DNA of 64,000 nucleotides from Symbiodinium natans (GCA_905221605.1 CAJNDS010001224.1:707556-771555), one strand, 5' to 3'. Positions 26,601 through 33,036 are shown, numbered from the stretch's first letter. Numbers and translations: made by a program. The notes: generated by a model not told the origin, from the sequence alone.

Positions 26601-26696
26601 CCTAAACTCCAATCAAGTGCCCGCCTTGCCCGGGCTCACTGGCAGCTGAACCAGCTTGGGTCGCTTGTTGAAGAGGCCATTGAAGCACTCCATGGC
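4300..26696 (-). CDS. Beta-amylase (GH14), split gene, gene span
   Basis: The gene encodes a glycoside hydrolase family 14 enzyme, which releases maltose from the non-reducing ends of alpha-1,4-glucans. Exons in order on the minus strand match the family: VPIFVMLQLD near the N-terminus; a helix ending AGIKGVMV; DYHFGGALEL..LGLELQ; AVMSFHQ followed by CGGNVGD (PROSITE signature HxCGGNVGD, split by an intron); GPCGELRYPSY (catalytic-Glu signature with Cys where Ser/Ala is usual); SNGWNWPGVG..YDKGMM; GKTFLEWYSSVLLRHG. Joins from 26.7 to 12.2 kb are phase 0 wherever both ends could be read. Not found: the segment DxWWG after GVMV, and the part with the second catalytic Glu (E380 of soybean enzyme). 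Exons of unclear identity lie inside the span at 16.6-23.1 kb, so two genes or a partial duplicate is possible. Individual exons are listed separately. Confidence 0.75.
4945..4996 (-). CDS. Beta-amylase exon TFLEWYSSVLLRHG
   Basis: Seventeen codons plus one base, every third position G or C except one. TFLEWYSSVLLRHG corresponds to FFLxWYSxxLLxHG of GH14. Bounded by GGGGGCAG| and CCTG|GTAGCG. The plus strand is also GC3-rich here, but the homology fixes the strand. Confidence 0.75.
5570..6150. repeat. Opposed telomere-like arrays flanking an exon
   Basis: (CCCTAAA)n with variants at about 5570-5830 and (TTTAGGG/TTTGGGG)n at 5930-6150 face each other around the exon at 5839-5912. The two arms form a very large imperfect inverted repeat. 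Confidence 0.8.
5839..5912 (-). CDS. Beta-amylase exon KIPRPDDIPIFKAPGFEFRS
   Basis: Two bases plus twenty-four codons, ending GAGK|GTGCGC. It starts after the pyrimidine-rich TTCTTTCACGCAG|. It joins in phase 0 to TFLEWYSSVLLRHG, giving AGKTFLEWYS, which matches GKFFLxWYS of the family. Confidence 0.7.
7097..7193 (-). CDS. Probable beta-amylase exon
   Basis: A GC-rich open stretch between an AG and |GTTTAGG. In one frame it ends ECDAGTPQLD, like the DAGxYN motif, and that frame joins in phase to the next exon (KIPRPDD). A second frame is also open with stronger third-position GC, and the opposite strand reads open too, so the frame is not certain. A further small exon may lie at 7672-7712. 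Confidence 0.45.
7346..7466. mobile_element. Family E inverted-repeat element
   Basis: An inverted pair built on GGTCCATGAAAATGGGCCC and GGGCCCATGCATC..CAGGGGCCAT. Relatives lie at 14636-14758, 29735-29880 and 35315-35592 (consensus start CATGGTCCCTTAGTATGGGCC). No coding capacity. Confidence 0.5.
7902..8021 (-). CDS. Beta-amylase exon SNGWNWPGVG..YDKGMM
   Basis: Forty codons, phase 0. SNGWNWPGVGIVMAYDKGMM aligns with the family GWxFPGIGEFQCYDKYMxA, which follows the RYPSY signature. Bounded by CGCTAG| and GAG|GTAGAAGG. Confidence 0.8.
8378..8467 (-). CDS. Beta-amylase exon with catalytic-Glu signature GPCGELRYPSY
   Basis: Thirty codons, phase 0 at both ends. VGMGPCGELRYPSY is GH14 signature 2; the Glu is the general acid (E186 in the soybean enzyme). 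Cys replaces the Ser/Ala usual before Gly-Glu. Bounded by GTGTCAG| and |GTAGTTTTAC. Confidence 0.85.
9380..9445 (-). CDS. Beta-amylase exon DYMVAFLKAMG
   Basis: Twenty-two codons, phase 0, starting DYMVAFLKAMGMHVG and ending ICELQ. It matches the family DFMxSFxxxF..IxEIxVGLGPAGE and joins to VGMGPCGE. The 3' splice site is TGGCAG|; the 5' splice site is CAG|GCCAGC (GC donor). Confidence 0.8.
10164..10247 (-). CDS. Beta-amylase exon DCLSLSADKQQIF
   Basis: Twenty-eight codons, phase 0. DCLSLSAD corresponds to EYLSLGVD of the family and TALQCYQ to the TPLQxYxDFM segment. The 3' splice site is CCGTTACAG|; the 5' splice site is CAG|GCAAGG (GC donor). It joins in frame to DYMVAFLKAMG. Confidence 0.75.
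10800..10855 (-). CDS. Candidate beta-amylase exon KWGVTSEAFRQNRRFK
   Basis: A GC3-rich stretch after AAGCTCAG|, reading KWGVTSEAFRQNRRFK. It sits directly upstream, in transcript order, of the exon DCLSLSADKQ, where the family has YTDRxGxRxxEYLSLGVD. The 5' splice boundary is not clear (possibly AAAG|GTAAAA at about 10781). Confidence 0.4.
11284..11324 (-). CDS. Candidate duplicated exon LEAFLYKSIFALR (copy 2)
   Basis: A 30-bp core shared with 11384-11446 (GCTTTTGTAGAGGAAG on the plus strand) encodes FLYKSIFA in both. The two copies are separated by telomere-like repeat. They could be alternative exons, or one could be a dead copy. Confidence 0.35.
11384..11446 (-). CDS. Candidate exon with FLYKSIFAPK (copy 1)
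   Basis: A GC3-rich open stretch after GACCGCAG|, reading EWCLKKAKAGGFLYKSIFAP. It lies where GH14 enzymes have the PDIFYTDR region. A second, similar copy lies at 11284-11324. Phase to the neighbouring exons is unresolved. Confidence 0.4.
11679..11712 (-). CDS. Beta-amylase exon VWIFDELAHGG
   Basis: Eleven codons plus one base between CGGCAG| and the strong donor GTAAGATAAG. It starts in phase 0 after PLP and matches the family segment PLPxWV; assignment rests on that short match and on position. Confidence 0.5.
12153..12194 (-). CDS. Beta-amylase exon CGGNVGDTVSYPLP
   Basis: Fourteen codons starting after TTCGCCAG|. CGGNVGD is the core of the first GH14 signature and includes the conserved Asp; PLP follows as in the family (IPLPxWV). 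The 3' boundary lies near |GCGGGC and is approximate. Confidence 0.75.
12252..12373. mobile_element. Family D inverted-repeat element
   Basis: The arms are CCCAGGGACTCCAATGCCCC and its complement ending GGGGTACTGCAGTCTCCGGG, with AAGGAATATTCC / GGAGTATTCC inside. Other copies: 13735-13832, 24593-24706, 43084-43195 and 44088-44180. Confidence 0.65.
12740..12760 (-). CDS. Beta-amylase 21-nt microexon AVMSFHQ
   Basis: Seven codons, AVMSFHQ, between GACGCAG| and |GCAGGG (GC donor), phase 0 at both ends. It joins LGLELQ upstream to CGGNVGD downstream, giving the GH14 string LQAVMSFHQCGGNVGD exactly. Confidence 0.8.
14234..14299 (-). CDS. Beta-amylase exon DYHFGGALEL..LGLELQ
   Basis: Twenty-two codons, phase 0. 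It aligns with the family segment YDWSAYxxLFxLVxxxGLKLQ. The 3' splice site is GAACGCAG|G; the 5' splice site is CAG|GCCGGA (GC donor). The next exon starts AVMSFHQ, completing the family string LQAVMSFHQ. Confidence 0.75.
14428..14463 (-). CDS. Beta-amylase small exon (12 codons)
   Basis: Twelve codons reading GAGFTAQAGHSQ, between GCAG| and |GTCAAAG, phase 0. The next exon continues DYHFGGALEL, matching the region before the YDWSAY motif of plant enzymes. Identity of this short exon rests on position, phase and splice sites. Confidence 0.5.
14774..14895. repeat. Minisatellite, ACTATATATACTATGT-type units
   Basis: An array of 9- to 15-bp AT-rich units (ACTATATAT, ACTATGTAT). It translates as Tyr-rich runs in several frames, which are not genes. 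Confidence 0.85.
15000..16560. other. AT-rich stretch with no supported gene
   Basis: Base composition drops to clearly AT-rich between 15540 and 16250, with TA and ATAC microsatellites (16194-16250). A minus-strand stretch ending GGCAAG|GTGAATTC near 15476 looks donor-like but lacks a convincing frame. This could be an intron of the split gene or intergenic DNA. Confidence 0.35.
16607..17285 (-). CDS. Unidentified gene, four exons separated by three element-derived introns
   Basis: Exons 17285-17271, 17147-16997, 16861-16801 and 16645-16607 join in one frame and end in TGA. The product segment begins FWGLRKSQEKVIKEMEASL and ends VEEEDWLLLSVAV; it is polar with acidic Trp motifs (DEDDW, EEEDW) and I do not recognise it. 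The two downstream introns are whole inverted-repeat elements between 4-bp duplications (GCTA, GAGG), giving GC-AG and GA-AG introns. The first intron holds a diverged family A copy and works as GC-AG with one extra codon. The 5' end is not defined; a 15-nt first listed exon follows TTTTTTTGTCAAG|. The stop could instead be read through if GTGTGAGG is a donor. Confidence 0.6.
16646..16796 (-). mobile_element. Family 2 element acting as an intron
   Basis: On the minus strand it starts CTAGGTGGGACTTCACTACA and ends GAGCAGCCAAG, flanked by GAGG at 16797-16800 and 16642-16645. Excision with one GAGG copy restores SV-EEEDW in frame. The homologue at 62148-62260 shares both ends, including AACTTTATCxxTTTATAAG. 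Confidence 0.75.
16862..16992 (-). mobile_element. Family A element acting as an intron
   Basis: On the minus strand it reads CCTGGTAGCCCAGTGG...GGGCTACCAAG, flanked by GCTA at 16993-16996 and 16858-16861. Removing it plus one GCTA restores the open frame LS-LG exactly. The body contains a short TTTAGGG run. Confidence 0.75.
17389..17523 (+). CDS. Candidate exon, strand uncertain
   Basis: On the plus strand it is bounded by CTTTTACAG| and TGG|GTACAC and is open (NPSGVVVNDLLRSTC...). The minus strand is also open with good third-position GC (QILHLAGRIAAGG...) after CTCGCAG|, and the neighbouring gene is minus. I cannot decide between them. Confidence 0.35.
17711..19361. repeat. Segmental duplication: 268-bp direct repeats around a tandem 558-bp pair
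   Basis: 17711-17978 and 19094-19361 are almost identical (one difference noticed). Between them 17981-18538 is repeated as 18539-19093. Inside each 558-bp copy a minisatellite of about 50 bp (core GAAGCAGACTCTGGCCACC) is present, and each copy ends in a near-perfect palindrome around CAAAAAGGTGGGACCTTTTTG. The long open frames across it on both strands come from the repeat. Confidence 0.9.
19680..19756. repeat. Exact (CCCTAAA)n array
   Basis: Eleven perfect CCCTAAA units in a row, one of the purest arrays in the window. Confidence 0.95.
19770..19846 (-). CDS. Candidate exon MKAATRPPHGEEED
   Basis: An open minus-strand stretch beginning at ATG (MKAATRPPHGEEEDIADQQ), GC3-rich, running into telomere-like repeat. 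It could be an internal exon or a first exon. Family not recognised. Confidence 0.35.
19992..20052 (-). CDS. Candidate exon AMWLLGKAHYNPDLDDYDMK
   Basis: A clean minus-strand exon between CTAAACAG| and AAG|GTTCCG, with strong GC3 bias. It probably belongs with the exons at 20382-20783 on the same strand. Family not recognised. Confidence 0.5.
20142..20437. repeat. Direct and inverted repeat pair in telomeric DNA
   Basis: GGGCAAGAACGAGAAGAACG followed by AGACCCTAAATAAACCC occurs at 20142-20175 and again at 20260-20295. CTCGAAGGTGGAAGCGCCTC at 20236 is inverted relative to the exon at 20415-20437, so part of an exon has been copied in reverse. Confidence 0.75.
20382..20783 (-). CDS. Unidentified gene, two exons split by an element-derived GA-AG intron
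   Basis: Exon 20783-20730 (IHLRKIHDFIVVEVPACG) and exon 20444-20382 (DSKVEAPHSPQTTKRRDRGE) are both phase 0. Between them lies a family A element with a telomere-repeat body, flanked by GAGT / GACT. Splicing at |GAGT...CCAAG|GACT restores one frame. A canonical GTGAGT overlaps the same donor, and using it gives another open frame, so the exact product is uncertain. The 3' end of the second exon abuts another element start (GCCC then CTTGGTGG). Confidence 0.55.
20445..20725 (-). mobile_element. Family A element with telomeric body and a nested family C element
   Basis: Outer termini are CTTGGTAGCCCAGCGG (minus) and CTACCAAG. The plus-strand body runs TTTAGGG units (20466-20530), then a complete family C element (20534-20636, GGATGTCCCCCCC...GGGAACATCCC), then the AAGGGCACCC segment typical of family A. 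This is a clear nested insertion. Confidence 0.75.
20891..21144 (+). CDS. Plus-strand terminal exon, unidentified gene
   Basis: A long open plus-strand stretch after AAATCCCAG| to TGA at 21142-21144. It includes CACFEEAVSQQAAATSRNAW, then QPCNLLAIGVATVPL, then GFWAAADERIQ, then SNCWVPFWGFFYSNKEH. It is GC3-rich and Cys/Trp-rich. A short intron may lie at about 21050-21106 (GTGACT...TTTTACAG). The minus strand also has an open frame. Family not recognised. Confidence 0.5.
21512..21731 (+). CDS. Candidate plus-strand exon
   Basis: Open for about 220 bases, starting RRELRVLGGLMESAQENFAF and ending near CTTG|GTATATGG. An internal GAG|GTACAT is an alternative donor. The minus strand has an open frame of similar length. 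Family not recognised. Confidence 0.4.
21990..22128 (+). CDS. Candidate plus-strand exon
   Basis: Open stretch including REHGYYSQCTKPHGSQARYY, with ordinary protein composition and no repeat content. Boundaries unclear. Family not recognised. Confidence 0.3.
22917..23140 (-). CDS. Candidate minus-strand exon pair
   Basis: The first stretch (to about 23020) follows TAGCAGCAG| and reads GDLMVFKQEIPKPKVLSCIV then GGFGERGAQPMQ. The second (about 22990-22917), in another frame, reads DDDTSNELCADLDGEPAKQ. A small intron between them is implied. Family not recognised. Confidence 0.45.
23380..23830. repeat. Compound microsatellite region
   Basis: Runs of TA/TATG (23396-23430, 23475-23493), (AG)n then (AT)n at 23581-23632, (TG)n and TACGTG variants to 23710. 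The predicted proteins here are Tyr/Ile/Leu runs and are not genes. Confidence 0.9.
23909..23998 (-). CDS. Beta-amylase exon ending AGIKGVMV
   Basis: Thirty codons, phase 0, reading YGYLDDVKTQEDL..TAAKTAGIKGVMV, like the family pattern LxxQLxxLKxAGVDGVMV. The 3' splice site lies at the end of a family B element (CTTCAAG|TAC). The 5' splice site is GTC|GTGGCC. The following DxWWG segment expected by homology was not located. Confidence 0.7.
24000..24152. mobile_element. Family B inverted-repeat element (TA-flanked)
   Basis: Starts CTTGAAGGTTCATGGTACTT and ends GTACCATGAACCGTCAG, with the long imperfect arm ACTAACCAATTATAACTGTA and complement. Flanked by TA on both sides. It provides the 3' splice site of the beta-amylase exon at 23998. 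Other copies: 29332-29486, 35358-35506, 55190-55307, 58611-58746, 59846-60001. Confidence 0.7.
24593..24706. mobile_element. Family D element
   Basis: Arms ACCCAGGGACTCCACTACTC and GGGGGAGTCCCTGGA, with AAGGACTATACC / GGAGTATTCC inside. Short inverted sequences GAATATCC / GGATATTC lie just outside both ends. Confidence 0.6.
25069..25155 (-). CDS. Beta-amylase exon VPIFVMLQLDWL
   Basis: Twenty-nine codons, phase 0 at both ends. VPIFVMLQLD corresponds to VPVYVMLPLD, the first strand of the GH14 barrel. It is preceded by CTCCAG| and followed by GAGTTTATGG, that is a GA 5' splice dinucleotide. The same CAG|GAGTTT junction occurs at 37287 and 42259. Confidence 0.75.
26325..26412. repeat. Exact (TTTAGGG)n array
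   Basis: Eleven or more TTTAGGG units. With the oppositely oriented arrays at 26195-26228 and 26424-26600 it forms large inverted telomeric palindromes. Confidence 0.95.
26640..26696 (-). CDS. Beta-amylase exon, N-terminal leader region
   Basis: Nineteen codons, phase 0 at both ends, reading AMECFNGLFNKRPKLVQLP. The 3' splice site is ACCAG| and the 5' splice site is the consensus-like GTGAGC. The next exon begins VPIFVML, the usual start of the GH14 barrel, which supports the join. The gene start upstream of this exon was not found. Confidence 0.6.
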
Positions 26697-27205
26697 CTGG
26701 TTTAGGGTTTAGGGTTTAAGGTTTAGGGTTTGGGGTTTAGGGTTTAGGGCTTAGGGTTTAGGGTTTAGGGCTTAGAGTGTTAGTGGCTTAGACGTAGCTT
26801 GTTCCTTCTGGTAGCAGTTTACCACCGAAGCTGGTCAGCGTAAAACCCTGAATCGAGTCCTCTGAACGCAGGTTACCGTTGTTGAGGGTTTAGGGTTTAG
26901 GGCTCAGGGATTAAGGGGCACAATTGCAGGAGTGTGCACCTCGTAACTCATCACGGGGATTGGTTTTGTACAGGTTCAGGTGTATGCCCTGTTCACAACC
27001 ACAACTCACTAAGGACCCAGCCTCACATAACGGCGCAGCCCTTCACCTCCAAACCCCCCTTTCACCCAAACCCGGTTTTGAACCCGAATCTATACTCAAC
27101 ACGACTACAACACGGCAGGCTCTCCGAATTGGAGCCCCTTTCTGGGTACATAATCTTCAGGGTACCTACAAAATGAACCAACCTTGAGAATACAATACTT
27201 GGGAT

Positions 27206-27299
27206 GTTCCCCCTTATACTAACAGTCCTTAATAGGGATTGCAATAGGGGGGCACTATAATCCCCATTAAGGGCTGTGAGTATAAGGGAGAACATGCCA
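27206..27299. mobile_element. Family C inverted-repeat element
   Basis: Arms GGATGTTCCCCCTTATACTA and AGTATAAGGGAGAACATGCC around CAGTCCTTAATAGGG. Other copies: 20534-20636, 28015-28125, 37506-37583, 50325-50430. The 28015 copy has TTTAGGG units in its loop. Confidence 0.65.
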
Positions 27300-28462
27300 A
27301 TCCTAAACCCTAAACCCTAAACCTTAAACCCTAAACCCTGACCCCTGAACCCTAAACCCTGAACCCTACCAGAATACTAAAGGGAACATCCCCATACAAA
27401 ACAACGGCAAACACGCGGGAGTTCGGCCTTCAGAGGCTAAACTCCCGGCACTGCGGGCGCGCCAGGTCGGATGGTGGCTAAGCGGCTGCGGGAGCCAGGG
27501 TTTGGGTTTAGGGTTTAGGGTTTAGGGTTTAGGGGGGTTTTGCCCTCAGGTTGTGCCTTCCTTGCACCCTTTGTATCGTCTTTGGAAGTCCGACGGCCCC
27601 TAACATACCAGTCAATGCAATTTGTAGGCGGAGATGTGCGTGTGTGTACGTATATATGTATGCATAAATATAAGTACAAACATAAATACAAACTAATAAA
27701 TAACTTAATAACTTAAGAACTCCCCCCCCCCCCCCCGCAAAAAAAAGTTTAGGGTTTAGGGGTTAAGACCGCCCAAAAAATGAAGAATAACGATCCCTAT
27801 ATTGCCCTTACAAGAAGATCGTTCTGTGGTTTTTGTTGGGGTTCTCTCTGGGCCCTAATTCTCATTTTTTTCGCGATTCAAGACCTGATGTAAGAACATT
27901 TAAACCAAACAAGGGCGCGCTGCTTACAACCCTAAACCCTAAACCCTAAACCCTAAACCCTAAACCCTAAACCCTAAACCCTAAACCCCGACGATGCCAG
28001 AGGCAACAAGGCTCGGGATGTTCCCCGTATACTAACCGTCCGTAATGGGGATTATAGTAGGGTTTAGGGTTTAGGGTTGTATGAGAATCCCTATTAAGGA
28101 CGGCTAGTATAAGGGTGAACATCCCAAAAGAGGCATATAAGGGAAACAGGAGAGAAAGAAAGAAACCCAAAAACAAAAACGGTTCGCCACTGAGAAAACC
28201 GAGGGTAGAACCAGCCACTCCTTCATGGTGCTGATGTTTGTATTTGCATATGCCCCTAAACTTGCCCTAAACCCTAGCCCTAAACCCTAAACCCTAAACC
28301 CGAAATACATGTGGCCGAGCGCGCCGCGTCCTGTAGGTGATGTGGGGCGCTAAGCGGTTTAGGGTTTAGGGTTTAGCTTCCCCCCTAGACCCGAAAACCT
28401 CAAGCCTGAACCACTAACCCTAAACCCTAAACCCTAAACCCTGAACCCTAAACCCTAAACCG

Positions 28463-28520
28463 TGGCTCTGAATCTGGCGCAGGGCTTTGGGAACCCTGGG
28501 GTGGTTGCAAACATGTTGTG
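28463..28520 (+). CDS. Candidate exon, strand uncertain
   Basis: Plus strand: TGGCGCAG| then GFGNPGVVANMLC ending |GTAGGG, GC3-rich. Minus strand also open. No homology. Confidence 0.3.
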
Positions 28521-29253
28521 CCGTAGGGCCTTAGGAGTTTAGCGCTTCAGGATCGCAGGCTTTGAGGGCTTCGGTGCCCTAAACCCTAAGTTTAGGGTTT
28601 AGGGTTTAGGGTTTAGGGTTTAGGGTTTAGGGTAGATTCGGCGTATTTGTTGGGCTCCAAATGGCTCCAGCCCGAACCAATGTCCTTTTTGCATCCCCTA
28701 CTTGGAAGCCTTTTTGACCTTAGTAGGGCTTAGGGTTTAGGGCTGTAGGGTTTAGGGAAAGTAGGGTTAGCAAGCTGGGAAGTTGTGGGGATTATGGGGG
28801 GGGGGGGTTCTAGGGACACTTAGACAACCCTTCAAAAATTGTCGCGAACAACCCCTGAAAACCTACGCCCTAAACCTATACCCTTAACCCCTAAGAAACT
28901 GGCAATCACTCGGCATCCCAGCATCCAAGAGGCTTCAAGAAGAGTTCAACATGCCAAACCCATACTCCTTAACATATAAAAGCTTGGGAATGTTGAATAT
29001 TTGATAGACAGGCTATATATCCAAAAGCCCAACGCCCTCAACACTCGCTAGGGTTTTGACCCCTACTTGGAGTTTGTAGCTATATTTGTACATTATACGG
29101 GGGCTACATGTGTGGTGGCTATACTTATGCCCTGTACTTACCCATGCACCTCCACGTCGGAAGACTGACCCCTGAACCCCAAAGCCTAAACCCGAAACCC
29201 TAAACCCTAAACCCTAGACCCTCAACCTGGTTTCGGCTTCATGGGGCTTCAGA

Positions 29254-29319
29254 TGCTGGGGCGACCTTCCGCTGGCACGCCTTCCGCTGGCACGCCAGCC
29301 AAGGACCTGGAGCTTCAGG
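29254..29319 (+). CDS. Candidate exon MLGRPSAGTPSAGTPAKDLE
   Basis: After GGGGCTTCAG|, an open GC3-rich frame containing a perfect 15-bp tandem repeat (CCTTCCGCTGGCACG twice) that encodes PSAGT twice. Ends at CTTCAG before a GGTTTAGG run. Family not recognised. Confidence 0.45.
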
Positions 29320-29331
29320 GTTTAGGGGTTA

Positions 29332-29486
29332 CTTGAAGGTTCATGGGACTTAATAACCACGTATAACTGTACGTATAACCCTACTTATAATAGGGATAAC
29401 CCCTATAAGGCCATTTAGGCGTACTATAAGCGGGGTTATAAGTACAGTTATAAGTGGTTAGGAAGTGCCATGAACATCCAAGTAGG
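29332..29486. mobile_element. Family B element
   Basis: Arms CTTGAAGGTTCATGGGACTT and CCATGAACATCCAAG with the paired interior TTATAACTGT / TTATAAGTGG. TA-flanked on both sides. Confidence 0.7.
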
Positions 29487-29734
29487 GTTCAGGGTTTAGT
29501 GCTGAGGGTTATATGGGTCCCTGGGATGGTTGTTTGGGACTTGGTTCCTTGGCGCCTGGAGGAGTGATCCACATTCTGGGCCCTTTTGGTTTCGGGTTGA
29601 GGATTTACAGGGACTCAGGTGGACACATGCACACTAGCATTCAGATCTCGAACCGGTCAAGGCTACGCGAGCCTTCAGGGTTGAGCATGCTTTGACGACC
29701 ACGAATCGGAGCGCAAGCCAACCTACTCTTGGGG

Positions 29735-29880
29735 GTAGTTACATGGTCACTTAGTATGGGCCCTTAACAGGGGACCCCTTATATACCCTTTTATGCCCTA
29801 TACAACCCAAGGGCCCATACTTCAGAACCCTTTAGAGGAGGCAAGGGACCATATCAAGGGCCCATGTAACTACCCTTAGA
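29735..29880. mobile_element. Family E element
   Basis: Complete copy: GGTAGTTACATGGTCACTTA ... GGGCCCATGTAACTACC, with TATGGGCCC / GGGCCCATA inside. Confidence 0.65.
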
Positions 29881-29920
29881 CCCCCCTAAAGCCTAAACCC
29901 TAAACCCCCCTCCGCAGAGA

Positions 29921-31361
29921 TCAGGGCTCAAGGAGCTCGATCGCTTCAGCAGCAATCAGGTCGATGGTGTAGCGGGAGTGCACCTGCGTGCAAGATACCC
30001 TAAAATTGAAACCCTAAACCGTAAACCCTAAACCCTAATTGTGGTAGAACAATTGTGCTCGTGCGTTAGGGTGTAGTGTGCTGCGTCGGGCCCCATGAGC
30101 ATGCGAGTTTCGATAAGAGCCTTTATATGGGAATTCATTATAATCAGGGCATGAGCAGAACTATTTCTCCTAGAGACTCTTCTTGGGAAGCCCTTTTCTT
30201 TAACCCTAAACCGCCTAAACCCTAAGCCCTAAGCCCTAAGCCCTAAACGCGAATCCTAGACCCTAAACCCTAAGCCCTCACGGTTTAGGATTCACGGTTC
30301 CTAGGACTAAACCCTAAATAAGACCCTAAACCCTAAACCCTAAACCCTGAACCATTGCCGCTTTGGGCTCGCCGGCTTAGGGCATGGGAACCCGTTTTGC
30401 CACCGGACCAGCTCAGAAGGTGCCTGGGGAACCCTTTGTTTTCCCTAAACCCTAAACCCTAAACCCTAAACCCCCAACCCTAAACTCTGGGGGTTCGCAG
30501 GACACCCGAAAGCCCCTCATGGTTTAGAGTTCGGGTTCGTCAGCCCTCTTTCTGGGGTCAACCTCTGTGGCCTGGAGGCTACTTTTCGGGAAACCCCATC
30601 ACAAATGGGTGGCTGAATGCGTTTGGGCCAGCAAAACGCTGAACAAAAAAATTGTGCGGTTATTGGGGGGGGGGGGGGCGGGCAGGGGCACGTGGCTCTC
30701 GGGGAACTCATCATTAGAAGGCTCACTGCTACTTTCTGACTTGGTAGCCCAGTAACCATAAAACTAGACCCCGGAATAGCCAGAGGCTTAGTCAGAAGGG
30801 AACTTAAACCCTAACAAAAAGGCATAAGTAGGCCCGGCAATAACACTACATAATAATAAGGGGTACCCCTTTTTGGGGTTGGCACTTCACAGGGGAACTT
30901 TCTTTTCATGGAACCCCATGACTATAGGTATCCGCCACCATAGAATCAACCCCCAACCCTAAACCCTAAACCCCAAACCCTAAACCCTAAACCCCCTTGT
31001 TTTTTGAGGAGAGACTGCGGTGCAACTTGCCCGGTAAACTCAACACCCCAAAGCCCCCCAACAAAAACCAAACCCTAAGCCCAGACCCCCTGAATCCCCC
31101 CAAGCAACACCCTCCGAAAGCCCTGACAGAACATCCCCTAAACCCTTTTTGTTGCACCTTTTTGAAGCTGGACTTGCTGACTGCCAGACACCCACCTATC
31201 CTCGCCTTCTTGACGATGCCCCTAAACCCTAAACCCTAAACCCTGAACCCTAAACCCCTCCAACAACCCTCAACCTCCCCGGCCTCCTCGCAGGCCTTGG
31301 CGGTGCGGCTCGCGACTTCTGGCCCACCGGCAACGACCTCAAGCATGGCCTTGGCTCCAAG
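29921..31361 (-). CDS. Unidentified gene, 3' part, four candidate exons
   Basis: In transcript order: 31361-31275 (29 codons, LGAKAMLEVVAGGPEVASRT.., CTGCAG| to GAG|GTTGAG); about 31217-31155 (GIVKKARIGGCLAVSKSSFK, ending |GTGCAAC); 30120-30085 (ALIETRMLMGPD after ATAAAG|); 29983-29921 (VHSRYTIDLIAAEAIELLEP then TGA, after CACGCAG|). All are GC3-rich on the same strand, and the first, third and last are phase 0. The boundaries of the second exon and the donor of the third are uncertain. I do not recognise the family. Confidence 0.55.
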
Positions 31362-31689
31362 CTGCAGGGGGTTTAGGGTTTAGGGTTTGGGGTTTAGGGT
31401 TTCGGGTTTAGGGTTTAGGGTTTGGGGTTTGGGGTTTAGGGTTTAGGCTTTAGGGTTTAGGGGCTCGGCTGGCTGCCGTTAGGAGTGTGCGTGTTGTTGA
31501 GGGTTCCTGGTATGGTCGCTATGCTAGTCTACCCCCTAGTGTATTTAGGGGCCACACAGGACCTATGAAACGTTCAAAGTGAGGAAACTTGTGTGAACCC
31601 GCCCCGCAAAGAGTGCCCAACACCCCTTGATTAAAGAATTTTTCTGAACTGAATACTCTAAGCCCTAGACATCCGGATTCGTGTGGACC

Positions 31690-31727
31690 CTAAACTTTTT
31701 TTTTTTTTTTGGGGGGGGGGGGGGTTA
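31690..31727. repeat. Poly(T)-poly(G) tract
   Basis: A run of about 16 T followed by about 13 G. The same T-run/G-run junction occurs at 49466-49488 and 52436-52474. Confidence 0.9.
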
Positions 31728-32234
31728 GGACTTAGGGTGTGCAAATCAGGCGATATCCTTCATTAAAGGAGCATAGGCTCTTGGAGAAAAAAACGAACTC
31801 CCCCACGACAAGGGCCAGAAAAACCTGAGGGATGAGGGTAGTGAAGGTTTAGAATGGTGTTTGCAGCTCGACTCAATCTACATATGAACAGGAAGGCCTC
31901 CAACCCATCAACCGCAAACCCCGGAATTACAGTACATGCTCAGCAGGCCCAATTCACGGAATATGCTGTAAATCATGATCAGGATTGTATAGTCTAGGGT
32001 GATGTTGCTCAGGACGTCTTGGGCTCCCTGGATATCCAGGGACTAAAGCTCTTATCAAGGACCTTAGGGTTTTTTTAGGCATGTAGCGGTTTGTTTGGGG
32101 GGAATAAGATTTCGGGTCCCTTCTGGGGGTCCCTCCTTAGACCCCTGAAGGGTTTAGGGTTTAGGGTTTAGGGTTTAGGGTTTAGGGTTTAGGGTTTAGG
32201 GAGGAGAGGCTTTTTGGGCCTTTTGGGCCCTGGC

Positions 32235-32305
32235 CTGCCGAAGCTCCTCTGCTTTGGGCTCCGCCCATCGCATGGGCGGTGTCGGGGAGTCGACAAGCTC
32301 GTAGT
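32235..32305 (-). CDS. Candidate exon YELVDSPTPPMRWAEPKAEE
   Basis: Two bases plus 23 codons between GTGTGCAG| and CAG|GCCAGG (GC donor), GC3-rich. It may be an upstream exon of the gene ending at 29921. Family not recognised. Confidence 0.45.
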
Positions 32306-32769
32306 CTGCACACGGGGAGGCTCAGGGCTCCCAAACCTCTAAACCCTATAGACCCCAAAACACAAAAAATCTGAAGACCCTAAGAACCCCAGAAACCCTG
32401 CACCCCATACCTTAAACTTAAACCCTAGACCCCCAGAACCCTAAAAACCCTGAGCCCTACAACCCCTAAACACCCTATACCCGAAACCCTATCAGGGTTC
32501 AGGGATTAGGGGCCCCCGGCTTTCAATTCGTCTCGGCTTGGTAGTGCCAGTGGGGCAATTGTAATGTACTGTGAGGGTTTAGGGTTTAGGGTTTAGGGCT
32601 TAGGGCTTAGGGCTTAGGGTTTAGGGTTTCCGATGTCCGCTCACATGTGTCGGCAGAGGCATCGAATGGCTCTCCCCTCCCCAAAAGTTAACCCCTTCCA
32701 AACTAAGTAGGACCTTAAAAATGAGCCTAAGGGCCTAAGTTGTGCTTGGGGCAAGGCTGCTTTGGAAGA

Positions 32770-33036
32770 TCAGAGCAGAGGGGATCCTGAATGCACAAAG
32801 AAGCTAAAGCCACCTGGGGAACCACCGCGACTACGGCACCTGGAAGCCCGCCGTGTCTTTGAACAGTGGGCAATGATGTCCAGTCTGGCAGTGAGCTTGT
32901 GCATCTGCCAAGGAAGCTGTAGCTGTTTCATGACGGCCCAAATCGCTCCGCAATCGTTCCGAGCAGTGCCTTCCAGGGCCAAGCCATCGTGTTGCCTGCA
33001 TGCCCTGTCACACTGCGACGGGGTTCCACTGTACAA
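32770..33036 (-). CDS. Open frame downstream of the PAN gene, doubtful
   Basis: Open for 88 codons with several Cys (SQCDRACRQHDG...). It starts about 60 bp after the PAN stop codon. The plus strand is also open over the same stretch. It may be a decayed module, 3' UTR or an exon of another gene. Confidence 0.2.
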   Translation of the reverse strand: MYSGTPSQCDRACRQHDGLALEGTARNDCGAIWAVMKQLQLPWQMHKLTARLDIIAHCSKTRRASRCRSRGGSPGGFSFFVHSGSPLL

